Shown one piece after another: positions 18,129-27,106 of a DNA stretch of 64,000 bases (its first letter is position 1; the number at the start of each line of letters is the position of its first letter). A program made the translations under genes and the position numbers. Source of the stretch: Spirosoma endbachense (lineage in GTDB: Bacteria > Bacteroidota > Bacteroidia > Cytophagales > Spirosomataceae); contig NZ_CP045997.1 of NCBI RefSeq assembly GCF_010233585.1, positions 3,559,779 to 3,623,778 of the forward strand. The letters are read 5' to 3'. Below the pieces are notes generated by a model, which saw only the letters and a program-made list of their open reading frames with translations, ran no database searches and was not told the DNA's origin.

Positions 18129-18809
18129 ATGCACACCAGCGTTAATCAGTCATTTAGAGCATTCAATGAGCCGTTCGAAGGCGTTGTTCGGTTCATGTAC
18201 CTTGATATTCTAGGATTAGTTACGGTGGGAGTTGGCAATCTCATCGACCCAATAAGTGCAGCTTTAAGCCTACCCTTTCAATATAAAAACAAGCCTGGTA
18301 TTAAAACACCGGGCGCACCTGCCGCTACGAACGTGATCGAAGCCGAGTGGAAACTTTTGAAAGGCAAACAGGAACTGGCAAAATTAGGCCATCGCGCCTG
18401 TGAGAAATTTACGAATCTTGAACTAAGTGACGATTCTATTAACAAACTGATTCAGAATCGGCTCCTACAAAATGAAAGCTTCCTTAAAAGACAGAAACCA
18501 TTTAAGAATTTTGATAACTGGCCTGCCGATGCTCAAATGGCGATTTTAAGCATGGCATGGGCAATGGGGCCAGGCAATTTGCATAAGTGGACACTGTTTG
18601 CCGGAGCCTGCGAACGAATGGATTTTGATGTAGCCGCCGACAATTGCCGGATTCGGGAAGCGGGTAATCCTGGAGTGATTCCGCGCAACAAGGCAAACAT
18701 TCATCTTTTTCAGAATGCAGCCGCTGTTTTAGCGGGCGAAGCCGATGGCTTTTACCAGATCAGCACATTATATTATCCAGTCTGGGCCATGAAACCGATG
18801 GTATTTTAA
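18129..18809 (+). CDS. T4-lysozyme-like (GH24-type) muramidase, candidate type VI effector
   Basis: A 226-residue protein without a signal peptide. Near the start, Glu17, Asp26 and Thr32 have the same spacing (9 and 6 residues) as Glu11, Asp20 and Thr26 of T4 lysozyme. They lie in the matching context 'EGVVRFMYLDILGLVTVGVGN' split around the triad; the His after 'GIG' in T4 is Asn37 here. Further on, 'FDNWPADAQMAILSMAWAMG', 'AADNCRI' and 'GVIPRNKAN' resemble the C-terminal lobe of phage lysozymes. It should cut the glycan strands of peptidoglycan. With no own leader, and placed between hcp and vgrG, it is a good type VI cargo candidate. Confidence 0.8.
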   Translation: MHTSVNQSFRAFNEPFEGVVRFMYLDILGLVTVGVGNLIDPISAALSLPFQYKNKPGIKTPGAPAATNVIEAEWKLLKGKQELAKLGHRACEKFTNLELSDDSINKLIQNRLLQNESFLKRQKPFKNFDNWPADAQMAILSMAWAMGPGNLHKWTLFAGACERMDFDVAADNCRIREAGNPGVIPRNKANIHLFQNAAAVLAGEADGFYQISTLYYPVWAMKPMVF

Positions 18810-18869
18810 CCCCGAAGTACCTGAATACTCAACCTAGTATAACCTGTTAATTACTACCCTTGATCGATT

Positions 18870-20741
18870 ATGTCTTCCACCAATCAATATATTGCAGTAG
18901 CCGAAGTAACGATCAATGGCACTCCGTTGAAGCGGTTTAATAGCGTTCGGATCAGTCAGCGTTTTGACGGCCATCATGATTTTGAACTAAGCCTTTCGCC
19001 CGATATGCTCGATGGTGGAACGGCAACGGTTAAGCTGAAAGAATTAGGACAGAAATTTGTAGGCGAGTTAGCTACCATCAAGCTCAAACAGGGCGAAATG
19101 GACAAAGGAACGCTTAAATCTGAAAAACAAAATTTAACCTTTAAAGGCATTGTTACGGGCGTACAACTCTCCAAGGGTCAGTCTGCCACCCAATCCATTC
19201 TCATTAGCGGCAGCAGCCCCACACTCCTGCTAAATGCAGGCCGTACAACCCGCTCGTTCGATGAAATGACACCGAGTGCTATTGTCGAAAAGATCATTTC
19301 CTCGTTGGGGCTAAGCGTTACTGTTTCGGCCACCAGTAATCCCGTACTGCCTTACATTACGCAATACGAAGAAGACGACCTCCATTTTGTCCAGCGGCTG
19401 GCTGAAGCTTACGGTCAATGGTTCTTTTACGATGGTGAAAAGCTATACTATGGTAAAAAGTCGGCCGACACAGGCGTCACGCTTGTTCATGGCAGTAACT
19501 TCTTCGATATGGAGTATAGCCTGCGCGTGGCTCCAATGAAGATGAACGCGAAGTACTATGATTTCTCCACCGATCAATATTTATCAGCCGAAGTAACGAG
19601 CAATGATGTCGATGGTTTACAGGAATTTGCCAAACTGGTTCGTGACAAATCCAGTGCCTTATTCAAAGATAACCCCGTTGAACTGGGCTATCAGAACCAC
19701 CAGAAAGACAATACACTGAAAGACGTTGCCAAACTCAAAATCAGTGAAATTTCCAACAAATTAGCGGTGCTACAAGGGCGAACCTCCGAAATGCAGTTGA
19801 AAATCGGCGGTACGGTCAAAGTCAAAGATGAGATTTATGGCGTCAGTGATGCCCGCCAGGGAGCTCAGTTGCAGGAAACCATTGACTATGGCACGTTTCT
19901 GATTACGCGCCTAAGCCATTATCTCGATTCAAGAGGTATTTATCAGGCTAATTTTGAGGCTATTCCGCAGGATATTGATTTTCCGCCCGTCGATTACAAG
20001 ATCAGTTCGCCTAGTGCTCCCCCGCAGCCTGCCATTGTGAAGCGAGTAGACGACGAAGAAAGCCTGGGGCGCGTGAAGGTACAGTTTGCCTGGCAACAGG
20101 ATAGTAGCCAGACAACTCCCTGGGTTCGCGTGGCCCAGTCCATGGCCTATAAAGACCAGGGTGTCTATTTTATTCCGGAAATTGACGAAGTTGTATTCGT
20201 TGATTTTGAGATGGGCAACCCCGATCTACCGTTTGTGCGGGGCAGTATGTTTCACGGCGATAAAACACCAGGCCCACTATTCGACAAAGACAACAACATC
20301 AAAGGAATCATTACCCGAAGTGGTAACCACATCCTGATCAATGACGAATCGGGCAAGGAGAGCATTAAAATTTACAACAAGGATCAGAAAAATACCATCG
20401 AACTGCTGCTCGACGGCGGAACGACTATCAACATAAAAAGCGAGGGAAATATCAACATCGAGGCCAAAGACACGATTACGATGAAGGCTAAAACGATTGA
20501 TATGACTGCTGATCAGGAATGGAAAGTAAAAGCAGGCAAATCCGAAATTAACAACGATCAGGGCATGAAAATAAATGCAAATGCCAAGGTTGAAGTGGCG
20601 GGTCAGGCTGGCGTAAAAGTAGAAGGGGCAACGATTGATATAGAAGCCCAGGCAAAAGCGTCGATCAAAGCCAATGCCCAGCTGGCACTGGAAAGTAGTG
20701 GCCAGGCATCGTTGAAAGGAACAATTGTCATGATCAACTAA
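18870..20741 (+). CDS. vgrG: Type VI spike protein VgrG (TssI)
   Basis: A 623-residue VgrG. The N-terminal half is the gp27-like hub ('FEAIPQDIDFPP' marks its end). It is followed by the OB-fold gp5-like domain ('VKRVDDEESLGRVKVQFAWQ', 'TPWVRVAQSMA', 'DEVVFVDFEMGNPDLP') and then a repetitive beta-helix needle ('INIKSEGNINIEAKDTITMK'). It ends shortly after the needle, so it carries no fused toxin domain. The trimer forms the tip of the tube and takes PAAR at its point. The following gene starts only 2 bases after the stop, which ties that candidate effector to this spike. Confidence 0.95.
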   Translation: MSSTNQYIAVAEVTINGTPLKRFNSVRISQRFDGHHDFELSLSPDMLDGGTATVKLKELGQKFVGELATIKLKQGEMDKGTLKSEKQNLTFKGIVTGVQLSKGQSATQSILISGSSPTLLLNAGRTTRSFDEMTPSAIVEKIISSLGLSVTVSATSNPVLPYITQYEEDDLHFVQRLAEAYGQWFFYDGEKLYYGKKSADTGVTLVHGSNFFDMEYSLRVAPMKMNAKYYDFSTDQYLSAEVTSNDVDGLQEFAKLVRDKSSALFKDNPVELGYQNHQKDNTLKDVAKLKISEISNKLAVLQGRTSEMQLKIGGTVKVKDEIYGVSDARQGAQLQETIDYGTFLITRLSHYLDSRGIYQANFEAIPQDIDFPPVDYKISSPSAPPQPAIVKRVDDEESLGRVKVQFAWQQDSSQTTPWVRVAQSMAYKDQGVYFIPEIDEVVFVDFEMGNPDLPFVRGSMFHGDKTPGPLFDKDNNIKGIITRSGNHILINDESGKESIKIYNKDQKNTIELLLDGGTTINIKSEGNINIEAKDTITMKAKTIDMTADQEWKVKAGKSEINNDQGMKINANAKVEVAGQAGVKVEGATIDIEAQAKASIKANAQLALESSGQASLKGTIVMIN

Positions 20742-20742
20742 T

Positions 20743-21276
20743 ATGGCCGACTCCAGAACGACTGATAAGGAAACCGGAATGGTGACCGCAAATGAGGTAC
20801 TGATGAAAGCGTATAAAAGCCGCTTCAATGAGGCCTTACCACCGAACAGTGAAAACTGCTCAGGCTTCCTCAAGTCGTTAGGCCAGGAAATGGGCTTTTA
20901 TGTGCCTAATCTGCGAGCCGATGGTATTCTTGCGTATTTGGAAATGATGACGGTCAATAACAACTATGTTTCTTTATGGCAAAAGCTCGGCGTAGGTAAA
21001 GAAGGGTTAAGCAAAGCGATCAGTTATGCCCAGCAGGGACGGCTGATCATTGCGGCAACCAATAGCATCGACTACGGCCAGAGCGAAGGCCATGTTGCCG
21101 TTGTGTTGTCGAAACGGATCGGCCCGCACAATGCTCCCCTGATTTTCGGGGGAAGTACAATAGCCGGTCCACGATCGCCCGGTACGAAAACAATTCGTAT
21201 GGTCTGGAATATGCGAAAGCTCCATGTCATACACTTTTTTATGCATCGAACGATCTATCTGGGAATTTACGAATAA
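20743..21276 (+). CDS. Papain-fold-like protein directly after vgrG, candidate effector
   Basis: A 177-residue protein without a leader, its ATG one base after the vgrG stop, so translation is probably coupled. It shows Cys39 in 'PPNSENCSGFLKSL' and His117 in 'YGQSEGHVAVVLSK', the order and spacing of a papain-type amidase like the Tae families or NlpC. 'FGGSTIAG' and 'TIRMVWN' follow. The C-terminal 20 residues are hydrophobic and aromatic. The gene place right behind a spike without a toxin tail is typical of cargo. The exact family is not recognised, and no immunity gene is apparent before tssE begins 5 bases later. Confidence 0.68.
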   Translation: MADSRTTDKETGMVTANEVLMKAYKSRFNEALPPNSENCSGFLKSLGQEMGFYVPNLRADGILAYLEMMTVNNNYVSLWQKLGVGKEGLSKAISYAQQGRLIIAATNSIDYGQSEGHVAVVLSKRIGPHNAPLIFGGSTIAGPRSPGTKTIRMVWNMRKLHVIHFFMHRTIYLGIYE

Positions 21277-21281
21277 AGCCA

Positions 21282-21704
21282 ATGCCAGCCGACTACTACG
21301 CCATACCGCCCTCATTCGGTGCGCTGGTCAAACGCCAGTCACTCGACAAACTACCGCTCGACGAATCCGTGCGACAGAACATTGCACTCTACCTGTCGAC
21401 CCGGCCCGGCGAGTATCACTTCGATTCGGCCTATGGTTGTATTATTCACAACTACGAATTTCAGGAACTCAACGAAACGCCCAGTAAAGACCAGATCAAA
21501 CGCTCCATCGAAGACTACCTGCGTAAGTTCGATAAACGAATCGAGCCAGAGCGGGTAGCGATTGAAGTAGCTGACGTAGAAGAAAAAATAGATGGCCGTA
21601 ATCCGCGTATCTGCCGCTATGTGCAGATCGTGGTTCGCTGCCGATTGACCCAAACCCGTGAAATGCTACCCGAAATGAAGTTTCGGGTAGTGCGTTATTC
21701 ATAA
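21282..21704 (+). CDS. tssE: Type VI baseplate wedge protein TssE
   Basis: A 140-residue gp25-like protein: 'LDESVRQNIALYLSTRPGEYHFDSAYGC' lies early (split here by position, about 27-54), and 'KRIEPERVAIEVADV' and 'RYVQIVVRCRL' later. gp25-like proteins start sheath polymerisation in the baseplate. The order tssE-tssF-tssG with gaps of 10 and 0 bases is the common baseplate block. Confidence 0.88.
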   Translation: MPADYYAIPPSFGALVKRQSLDKLPLDESVRQNIALYLSTRPGEYHFDSAYGCIIHNYEFQELNETPSKDQIKRSIEDYLRKFDKRIEPERVAIEVADVEEKIDGRNPRICRYVQIVVRCRLTQTREMLPEMKFRVVRYS

Positions 21705-21714
21705 AATCATACCT

Positions 21715-23517
21715 ATGACTCCGCAACGCCAACGATCTCGCGAGGCCATTCGCAGCGAAATGATTCAGGAAGTAGCCAGGCTCTGGAGCTATGATGAGTC
21801 TGATATGGCCGTCGAGAGCTTCGACCCGTTGGTCGGCATGCTGCTGGGTGCGTTTGCCACCGGGATCGAAGGGCTACACCACGAATTGCAGAACTCGCGC
21901 AGTCGCATCGTGCAACGGCTGGCCACCCTACTCACGCCCGATGTGATGACCGGCCCGCAACCGGCTCATGCGATCATGCGGACGCACGTCATCGACCCTT
22001 CGTTTGAGGTACTGCCGACACATCCTTTTTCGTGTAGTGTAGGTGGTCGGGAGATCCATTTTTCGGCGGCTGGATCGTTCCCGCTCTTCAACGCAAAAAT
22101 CAAAACCGTTGTCGTTCAGAACAAAATCAAGGAATACGGTCCATCGGCTAAAGAATCGTTCATGAACCAGATTCTGCCCGGCAACCAATGCTGGGTAGGG
22201 TTGACCGTTGACCCCGATCTTGATTCGTTCGAAAATCTGCTCCTATTTTTCGACTGGCGTAACGACCCCCTTCGTTCCGTACACCTCGATCAGGTAGCCG
22301 ACATCCGGCTGTATCTGGGCCAGACGGAGATTAACGCGACTCCTGGCTTACCCGAGAGTTATCTGCTCAGTGACAATTCTCTTTCCAGTCAGCTTCACGA
22401 GCATACCCGCCGGTATTATGGCCGACATTTCCTGTCGATCAGCAGTGTCTCAAAAAAAACGGACCAGCCGCTTTCGTTGGCCGAAAATCGCCAGAAATGT
22501 CCCGCAGAATTAAGTCAGGGCCTGTCTGCCGAAGAATCCGCTAAATTTTTCTCGCAGGAGTTAGTCTGGCTAAAATTGCAATTTCCGGAAAGCCTCTCCG
22601 ACGACGTTACCTACCGAACACAAATTGACGTCAATGCCTTTCCGGTCGTGAATCGCAAACTCTGCATCGATCCGCACGACCTGCGCCCGTTGTTCAACGT
22701 TTTTCCGGTTCGACTTGAAGCGCAGGAGTCATTTCTGGAAATGATCGATCTCGAAACGAATAACGGGCAGAAAATCAGTCAGGCGCAACAAATTACCCGC
22801 GATGCCCAGAATCAGTATGTGCTGCGTCAGGGTGGTATTACACGCTTCGACGAACGAGATGGGTACGATATTGTGTCGTACCTGATTACCCTGTTGCGCG
22901 ATGAAAGTGCCATGTTTATGGCCTTAGGGCGGAGTGAACTGGAAAGTGAGGTCGAGGAGATCAGGAAACGGCTCGAAAAAATCAACACCGCCATTGGCGA
23001 AGGGAATGATCAGAATACCTTTCTGACCGTAAAAACGACCGAAAAAACCGGACGGCTAACCGTGAAATTCTGGAGTACGAAAGGCGATCTGGCCAACCGG
23101 ATTCCCTTCGGAACCAAACTTAGCAAAGATCGCAGCCAGATCGTTTTTTCGGACGACGAAACCGTATTATTGACCACCTCAACCGGCGGCAAACAACGGC
23201 TGAAACCGGACGAAAACCTACCCGCCTTCCGGCAGGCTTTGCTCACCAGAGGACGGGTCGTAACGATCGAAGATATAAAAGCCGTTTGCTTTGCTGAGCT
23301 CGGCGACAAGCTAAGTGGTGTTCGGGTGACCAAAGGGCTTTCAACCGGGGCCATGAAAACACAGGGATTAACGCGAACTATTGATGTGATCTTAATGCCT
23401 AATCCGGCCAAACCAGTAACGGCAGAGCAATGGGAGGATTATTGTCATCGCCTAAAACATCTTATTGAACAACAGTCGTTTGCAGCGATGCCTTACCGGG
23501 TTATGCTGAAAAAGTAA
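21715..23517 (+). CDS. tssF: Type VI baseplate protein TssF
   Basis: A 600-residue protein of the TssF (VasA/ImpG) family. The N-terminal region 'SREAIRSEMIQEVARLWSY' and 'GIEGLHHELQNSRSRIVQRLATLLTPDVM' is highly characteristic, and the length is usual. With TssG and TssE it makes the baseplate wedge in the cytoplasm. Its stop codon TAA is followed at once by the tssG ATG. Confidence 0.93.
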   Translation: MTPQRQRSREAIRSEMIQEVARLWSYDESDMAVESFDPLVGMLLGAFATGIEGLHHELQNSRSRIVQRLATLLTPDVMTGPQPAHAIMRTHVIDPSFEVLPTHPFSCSVGGREIHFSAAGSFPLFNAKIKTVVVQNKIKEYGPSAKESFMNQILPGNQCWVGLTVDPDLDSFENLLLFFDWRNDPLRSVHLDQVADIRLYLGQTEINATPGLPESYLLSDNSLSSQLHEHTRRYYGRHFLSISSVSKKTDQPLSLAENRQKCPAELSQGLSAEESAKFFSQELVWLKLQFPESLSDDVTYRTQIDVNAFPVVNRKLCIDPHDLRPLFNVFPVRLEAQESFLEMIDLETNNGQKISQAQQITRDAQNQYVLRQGGITRFDERDGYDIVSYLITLLRDESAMFMALGRSELESEVEEIRKRLEKINTAIGEGNDQNTFLTVKTTEKTGRLTVKFWSTKGDLANRIPFGTKLSKDRSQIVFSDDETVLLTTSTGGKQRLKPDENLPAFRQALLTRGRVVTIEDIKAVCFAELGDKLSGVRVTKGLSTGAMKTQGLTRTIDVILMPNPAKPVTAEQWEDYCHRLKHLIEQQSFAAMPYRVMLKK

Positions 23518-24483
23518 ATGGCACAAACAACCGATATCGAATCATTACTGAATCAGGCGGCTACCCGGCGGCTACGATTCGAGAATATTGTGAACGAATT
23601 GCTGGACGATGGACTGATTGCCAAAGATGAACTGGTGATTAGCCCCGAACGAACATCGGCCTATAATTTTGAACGCGACATTCAGGAAATCCGTGACCGA
23701 TCGAATGATCAGCACGAAAAGCTTTGGCAAATCGGGATTCCGCGCGACGGATTCTATGATACATTGCCGGAGCGGCTGTTTCATCGGGCAAAAAAGCGTA
23801 CCAAAGACGAAGACGAATGGGCCGAAATACGGCAACAGGAAGAGAAGCAGGAGCAGGAATCGCGGGAGTTTTTTTTACCTTTCGATAGCGAGTTCAATCA
23901 TCAGCGAGCAGCCATTGCCCGGTTTGAAACCCGAACGCTGGCTGGCGACGATGAATTACTCGTTTCCGAATTACTGAAGCTGGTAGCCCCCGATGCCGAA
24001 ACGTTTTCACTGACTAATCAGCAGAAACTGACCCTATTTCTGCTGATTAGTCAGGCGTATCAGGTTGTAGGCAACTGGGAGTTGACTGCCTATTATTTCA
24101 GTAGTTTTTTACAGGCACCCGTTCAGATTCGGTATGGTCGGCAAGTGGTTGCCGTAAACAGACCAGCAGGCTCGGCAAGCAGCTGGCAACCGAATCGGCT
24201 GGGCGACGGTCGACTTGGGTTAGACTGGGTGTTGCCTCAACCAGCCATGCTGGACGATGGAGGCCTTATCCGGTTAACCATTGGCCCATTGACAGACAGC
24301 CAATTACATGGTTTTTTGCCGGGTGGCCGGGGTTTAAAGCATGTTCAGTTGCTGGCCGGGTATTTATTCCCGGTCGATGCCGACTGGCGAATGGATATAC
24401 TGACCGACGCGGTAAACGAAGCCTTTATGCTCTCGGCAAGTGGAACTGCCGGACGGCTGGGTTTAACCTCAACGCTGAGTTAA
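23518..24483 (+). CDS. tssG: Type VI baseplate protein TssG
   Basis: A 321-residue protein directly after tssF with no spacer, the usual partner order. It starts with 'ATRRLRFENIVNELLDDG', has an acidic/Gln-rich middle ('EIRQQEEKQEQESREFF'), and ends with 'GRLGLTSTLS'. Bacteroidota TssG proteins differ much from proteobacterial ones, so the call leans on position and length as well as sequence. Confidence 0.8.
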   Translation: MAQTTDIESLLNQAATRRLRFENIVNELLDDGLIAKDELVISPERTSAYNFERDIQEIRDRSNDQHEKLWQIGIPRDGFYDTLPERLFHRAKKRTKDEDEWAEIRQQEEKQEQESREFFLPFDSEFNHQRAAIARFETRTLAGDDELLVSELLKLVAPDAETFSLTNQQKLTLFLLISQAYQVVGNWELTAYYFSSFLQAPVQIRYGRQVVAVNRPAGSASSWQPNRLGDGRLGLDWVLPQPAMLDDGGLIRLTIGPLTDSQLHGFLPGGRGLKHVQLLAGYLFPVDADWRMDILTDAVNEAFMLSASGTAGRLGLTSTLS

Positions 24484-24564
24484 CCGGCCATTCAATCAAC
24501 GGTGGTTTGCAAAAATGAAGGGAGAAACGACTAACAAATTGACTCAAAGGAACCCACATTATCG

Positions 24565-25413
24565 ATGAAAACAGACGTTATACTGACCGTTTCACTTTAC
24601 GTCGTTATGGCGATCTTGTGCCTGATCGGCCTGTTCATGCGACATTCGGCGAAAGACGTGTTTACGAAAAAACTGCTGATGTATTCAGTAGGGGCACTTG
24701 CGATTGCTGCCGCTCTGGGCGCAGCTTTTGCCCGTTCAGAATCGCTCGTAACCGTATTCTACTGGCTCGAAGGTCTGGCCTTGATGCTGGGTATTGCTCA
24801 TGTATTGATTTCCAGAAAGCTATTTCTGTTTCAGGCAACTGGTGGGTTCTGGTCAGAACTATTGTTTACGGGGGCCATCCTGTTTTTGATCGCAGGGGCA
24901 TTTACCGGACTTTTTCAGGGCCTTCAACGATCTGACCGGTTTCTGCCCGCCCTGGCTTCGGGTCTGTTGCCGTTTTTGCTACCACTGCTATTTCTGTATG
25001 CTTACATGGCCTGGTTAGCCATTCCACCCAGAATTTATCGGAAGTGGTTCTATCCGATCGACCGGGCCGTACCGCTTATTGAGCTAAACGATACAGTTCG
25101 ACTTAATTTCCGCGTAGCCAAAGCACCGGATGTTACAGAACTGGCCACTTACACCGTCAAAGCACCCATCGACCGAACACTCCATGATCTATTCCACTAT
25201 ATGATTTATTCGCACAACGCCGAAGAGAATCCGGAACAGCCCATTCTGTATTATGAGCAAAACCACGAAGGAAGCTTACTGGGATGGGTTTTTTATAAAG
25301 AGTCGTTTGGCGGTATTTCGAAACAGTTTCTGGATCCGGCACTAACGTTAACCCGTAATGGGATAAAAGCCAATGACGTTATTATCGCCCGGAGTTTTGT
25401 CAGTACTGAATAA
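24565..25413 (+). CDS. tssN: Type VI membrane protein TssN-like
   Basis: A 282-residue protein with five or so membrane helices in the first 150 residues ('ILTVSLYVVMAILCLIGLF', 'MYSVGALAIAAALGAAF', 'LALMLGIAHVLI', 'FTGAILFLIAGAFTGLF', 'LPFLLPLLFLYAYMAWLAI'). A soluble cytoplasmic domain follows, with 'VPLIELNDTVRLNFRVAK' and 'DLFHYMIYSHN'. This plan fits TssN of the Bacteroidota (subtype iii) systems, which replaces the TssJ/L/M membrane complex. It lies between the baseplate block and tssK. The name rests on topology and place. Confidence 0.75.
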   Translation: MKTDVILTVSLYVVMAILCLIGLFMRHSAKDVFTKKLLMYSVGALAIAAALGAAFARSESLVTVFYWLEGLALMLGIAHVLISRKLFLFQATGGFWSELLFTGAILFLIAGAFTGLFQGLQRSDRFLPALASGLLPFLLPLLFLYAYMAWLAIPPRIYRKWFYPIDRAVPLIELNDTVRLNFRVAKAPDVTELATYTVKAPIDRTLHDLFHYMIYSHNAEENPEQPILYYEQNHEGSLLGWVFYKESFGGISKQFLDPALTLTRNGIKANDVIIARSFVSTE

Positions 25414-25484
25414 AGTAATCAGGCAATTTAGTACCTTAAACCTGTCTGATCAATCATTTACCCAATTCTCAGAAAACCCAATCT

Positions 25485-26624
25485 ATGTTACCTGAACTCT
25501 CACACTGGCCAGTCAACTGGGCCGATGGAATGAAAATAACCCGGTCGCATTTGCTGGGCAACGACAACGCCTTTCGCGATGCGGTTCGGGATGCGGGGGG
25601 CATGTTGCTAAGCCCGTTAACGTACGGTTTATTACCACCATCGCCCGGGAAAGACAGTCCACTGGCAATAATTTGCGATGGCCATGAGATGGTTTTGAGT
25701 GTTTGCCGGGCCGTAACACCCGGTGGGGCAAGGATTGAACTGGATGCATCTCAACCGCCCCTGCGTCTGGCCTTAAGCGCTGCTCGTGATGAGTGGATAC
25801 GGTTAGGGCAGTCAACGGGTTATGCCGTTGTCGAAGTAAATCCGTTCGAGCCACAACCCTGGGGGCAGCCAGATCCTGAAGAAGTCCCGCTGCGCTATCC
25901 ATTTACAACGCCCGGCTATCGGTTGGGGGCGGTTCCGCAATCGGCGCTTGCCAGCCCACTGTCGGCCGCTTTTCATATGCCGGTCGGTCGGTTACTGCTC
26001 GCCAATGGCGTATTTAGTCTGGCACCTGATTACCTGCCTCCGTGTCGGATGGTTGGTGTACTGCCAGCCATGCAGCAGCACTATCTGACGATTGGTAGCC
26101 GTATGGGTGAAATTGCGGGATTTGCGACGTCCATCATCGTACGCGTACGTACCAATGCCCGCTCAGGACAACAGAATTTACTGGCTACCACCATCGGTTA
26201 TCTGGCAGAATCTACCGTACGAACCATCGCCGACAATCTGGATGCCTTCCAGTTACGGGGTACGTATGAGTCGCCGGTGTTCGTGGCAGAATTCGGGATG
26301 CGGTTTGCCCGCGCCATGACGCTGATGATCCGCAGCACGCCCGACCGAGAGAAAGAGGCTATGTTCAATTACTTCAAAAACTGGTGTGGTATTAGTCCTG
26401 TACAATTCGAATCAGCCATGCAGGAAGTGCTGGATATGGAGTATGCTCATGCCGATTGCCAACCGGTTCTGGCTTCCATCATTCGGCTATGCGACGTAGT
26501 GATTGCGCTTTATGGGAAGCTAAGTCAGTTGAATTACGTCGAAAAGGATAAAGATGAATTTTTTGTGGATCGGCAGGATACTCCTGCCAAACCCAGCCCT
26601 AAGCCTAGTTTTTGGGGTCGATAA
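25485..26624 (+). CDS. tssK: Type VI baseplate-membrane connector TssK
   Basis: A 379-residue protein with the TssK N-terminal pattern 'WPVNWADGMKITRSHLLGND' and a long helical second half ending in a Pro/Lys-rich tail. TssK trimers join the baseplate wedge to the membrane complex. It is somewhat shorter than proteobacterial TssK (about 440), as is common in Bacteroidota. It follows tssN by 71 bases. Confidence 0.87.
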   Translation: MLPELSHWPVNWADGMKITRSHLLGNDNAFRDAVRDAGGMLLSPLTYGLLPPSPGKDSPLAIICDGHEMVLSVCRAVTPGGARIELDASQPPLRLALSAARDEWIRLGQSTGYAVVEVNPFEPQPWGQPDPEEVPLRYPFTTPGYRLGAVPQSALASPLSAAFHMPVGRLLLANGVFSLAPDYLPPCRMVGVLPAMQQHYLTIGSRMGEIAGFATSIIVRVRTNARSGQQNLLATTIGYLAESTVRTIADNLDAFQLRGTYESPVFVAEFGMRFARAMTLMIRSTPDREKEAMFNYFKNWCGISPVQFESAMQEVLDMEYAHADCQPVLASIIRLCDVVIALYGKLSQLNYVEKDKDEFFVDRQDTPAKPSPKPSFWGR

Positions 26625-26643
26625 ACTAGTTTATAGTCACTGA

Positions 26644-26687
26644 TTGAGTGCTTTGGTTTCTGAAGTATAGAAACCCAAAGCACTCAA
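26644..26687. terminator. Hairpin between tssK and the PAAR gene
   Basis: Thirteen-base perfect arms (26644-26656, 26675-26687) with a smaller inner pairing of TTTCT and AGAAA. It sits 20 bases after the tssK stop and just before the PAAR gene. It may end or protect the upstream message. Confidence 0.5.
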
Positions 26688-26707
26688 TTACTAAACAAAA
26701 GTCAAGT

Positions 26708-27007
26708 ATGGGACAGCCAGCTGCCCGCGTGGGCGATTTGCACGTTTGCCCGATGGTTACACCGGGCGTTCCACCCATTCCGCACGTGGGGGGACCTATT
26801 TTACCTCCCGGTGCCATAACGGTTCTGATTGGTGGGCAACCAGCCGCCTGTGTGGGCGATATGTGTGTCTGCGTTGGCCCACCCGATAGCATTATCCTGG
26901 GTTCCATGACGGTCCTGATTGGCGGAAAGCCAGCCGCTCGAATGGGCGATACGACTGCTCACGGTGGCACGATTACGTTGGGGCTGCCAACGGTCATGAT
27001 TGGCTGA
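26708..27007 (+). CDS. PAAR-domain spike tip protein
   Basis: A 99-residue PAAR protein, almost all of it the motif domain: 'GQPAARVGDLHVCPM', 'VLIGGQPAACVGDMCVC', 'VLIGGKPAARMGDTTAHGG', 'GLPTVMIG'. PAAR proteins form the sharp zinc-holding tip on the VgrG trimer. I start at ATG 26708 rather than at the earlier in-frame ATG 26648, because the earlier piece covers the hairpin and lacks family similarity. It has no fused toxin domain. Hairpins lie on both sides. Confidence 0.93.
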   Translation: MGQPAARVGDLHVCPMVTPGVPPIPHVGGPILPPGAITVLIGGQPAACVGDMCVCVGPPDSIILGSMTVLIGGKPAARMGDTTAHGGTITLGLPTVMIG

Positions 27008-27013
27008 TACAGC

Positions 27014-27061
27014 GCTCCGTCAATTCGTCAAGGGTAATAGCTCCGGGCGAATTGACGGAGC
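27014..27061. terminator. Hairpin after the PAAR gene
   Basis: Perfect 14-base arms (27014-27027 and 27048-27061) with a 20-base loop, 7 bases after the PAAR stop. There is no T-run, so it may act as a message stabiliser or attenuator rather than as a strong terminator. Confidence 0.5.
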
Positions 27062-27106
27062 ACATCCAGCATCTTAAAAACCCAAAGTCCAGTATCCATA
27101 ATAACC

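Noticed and set aside
9725..27007. The cluster as an extracellular contractile injection system (eCIS/Afp type)
   Set aside because: TssB/TssC two-part sheath, ClpV, TssK and bitopic membrane proteins are present, which mark a type VI system; eCIS lacks these.
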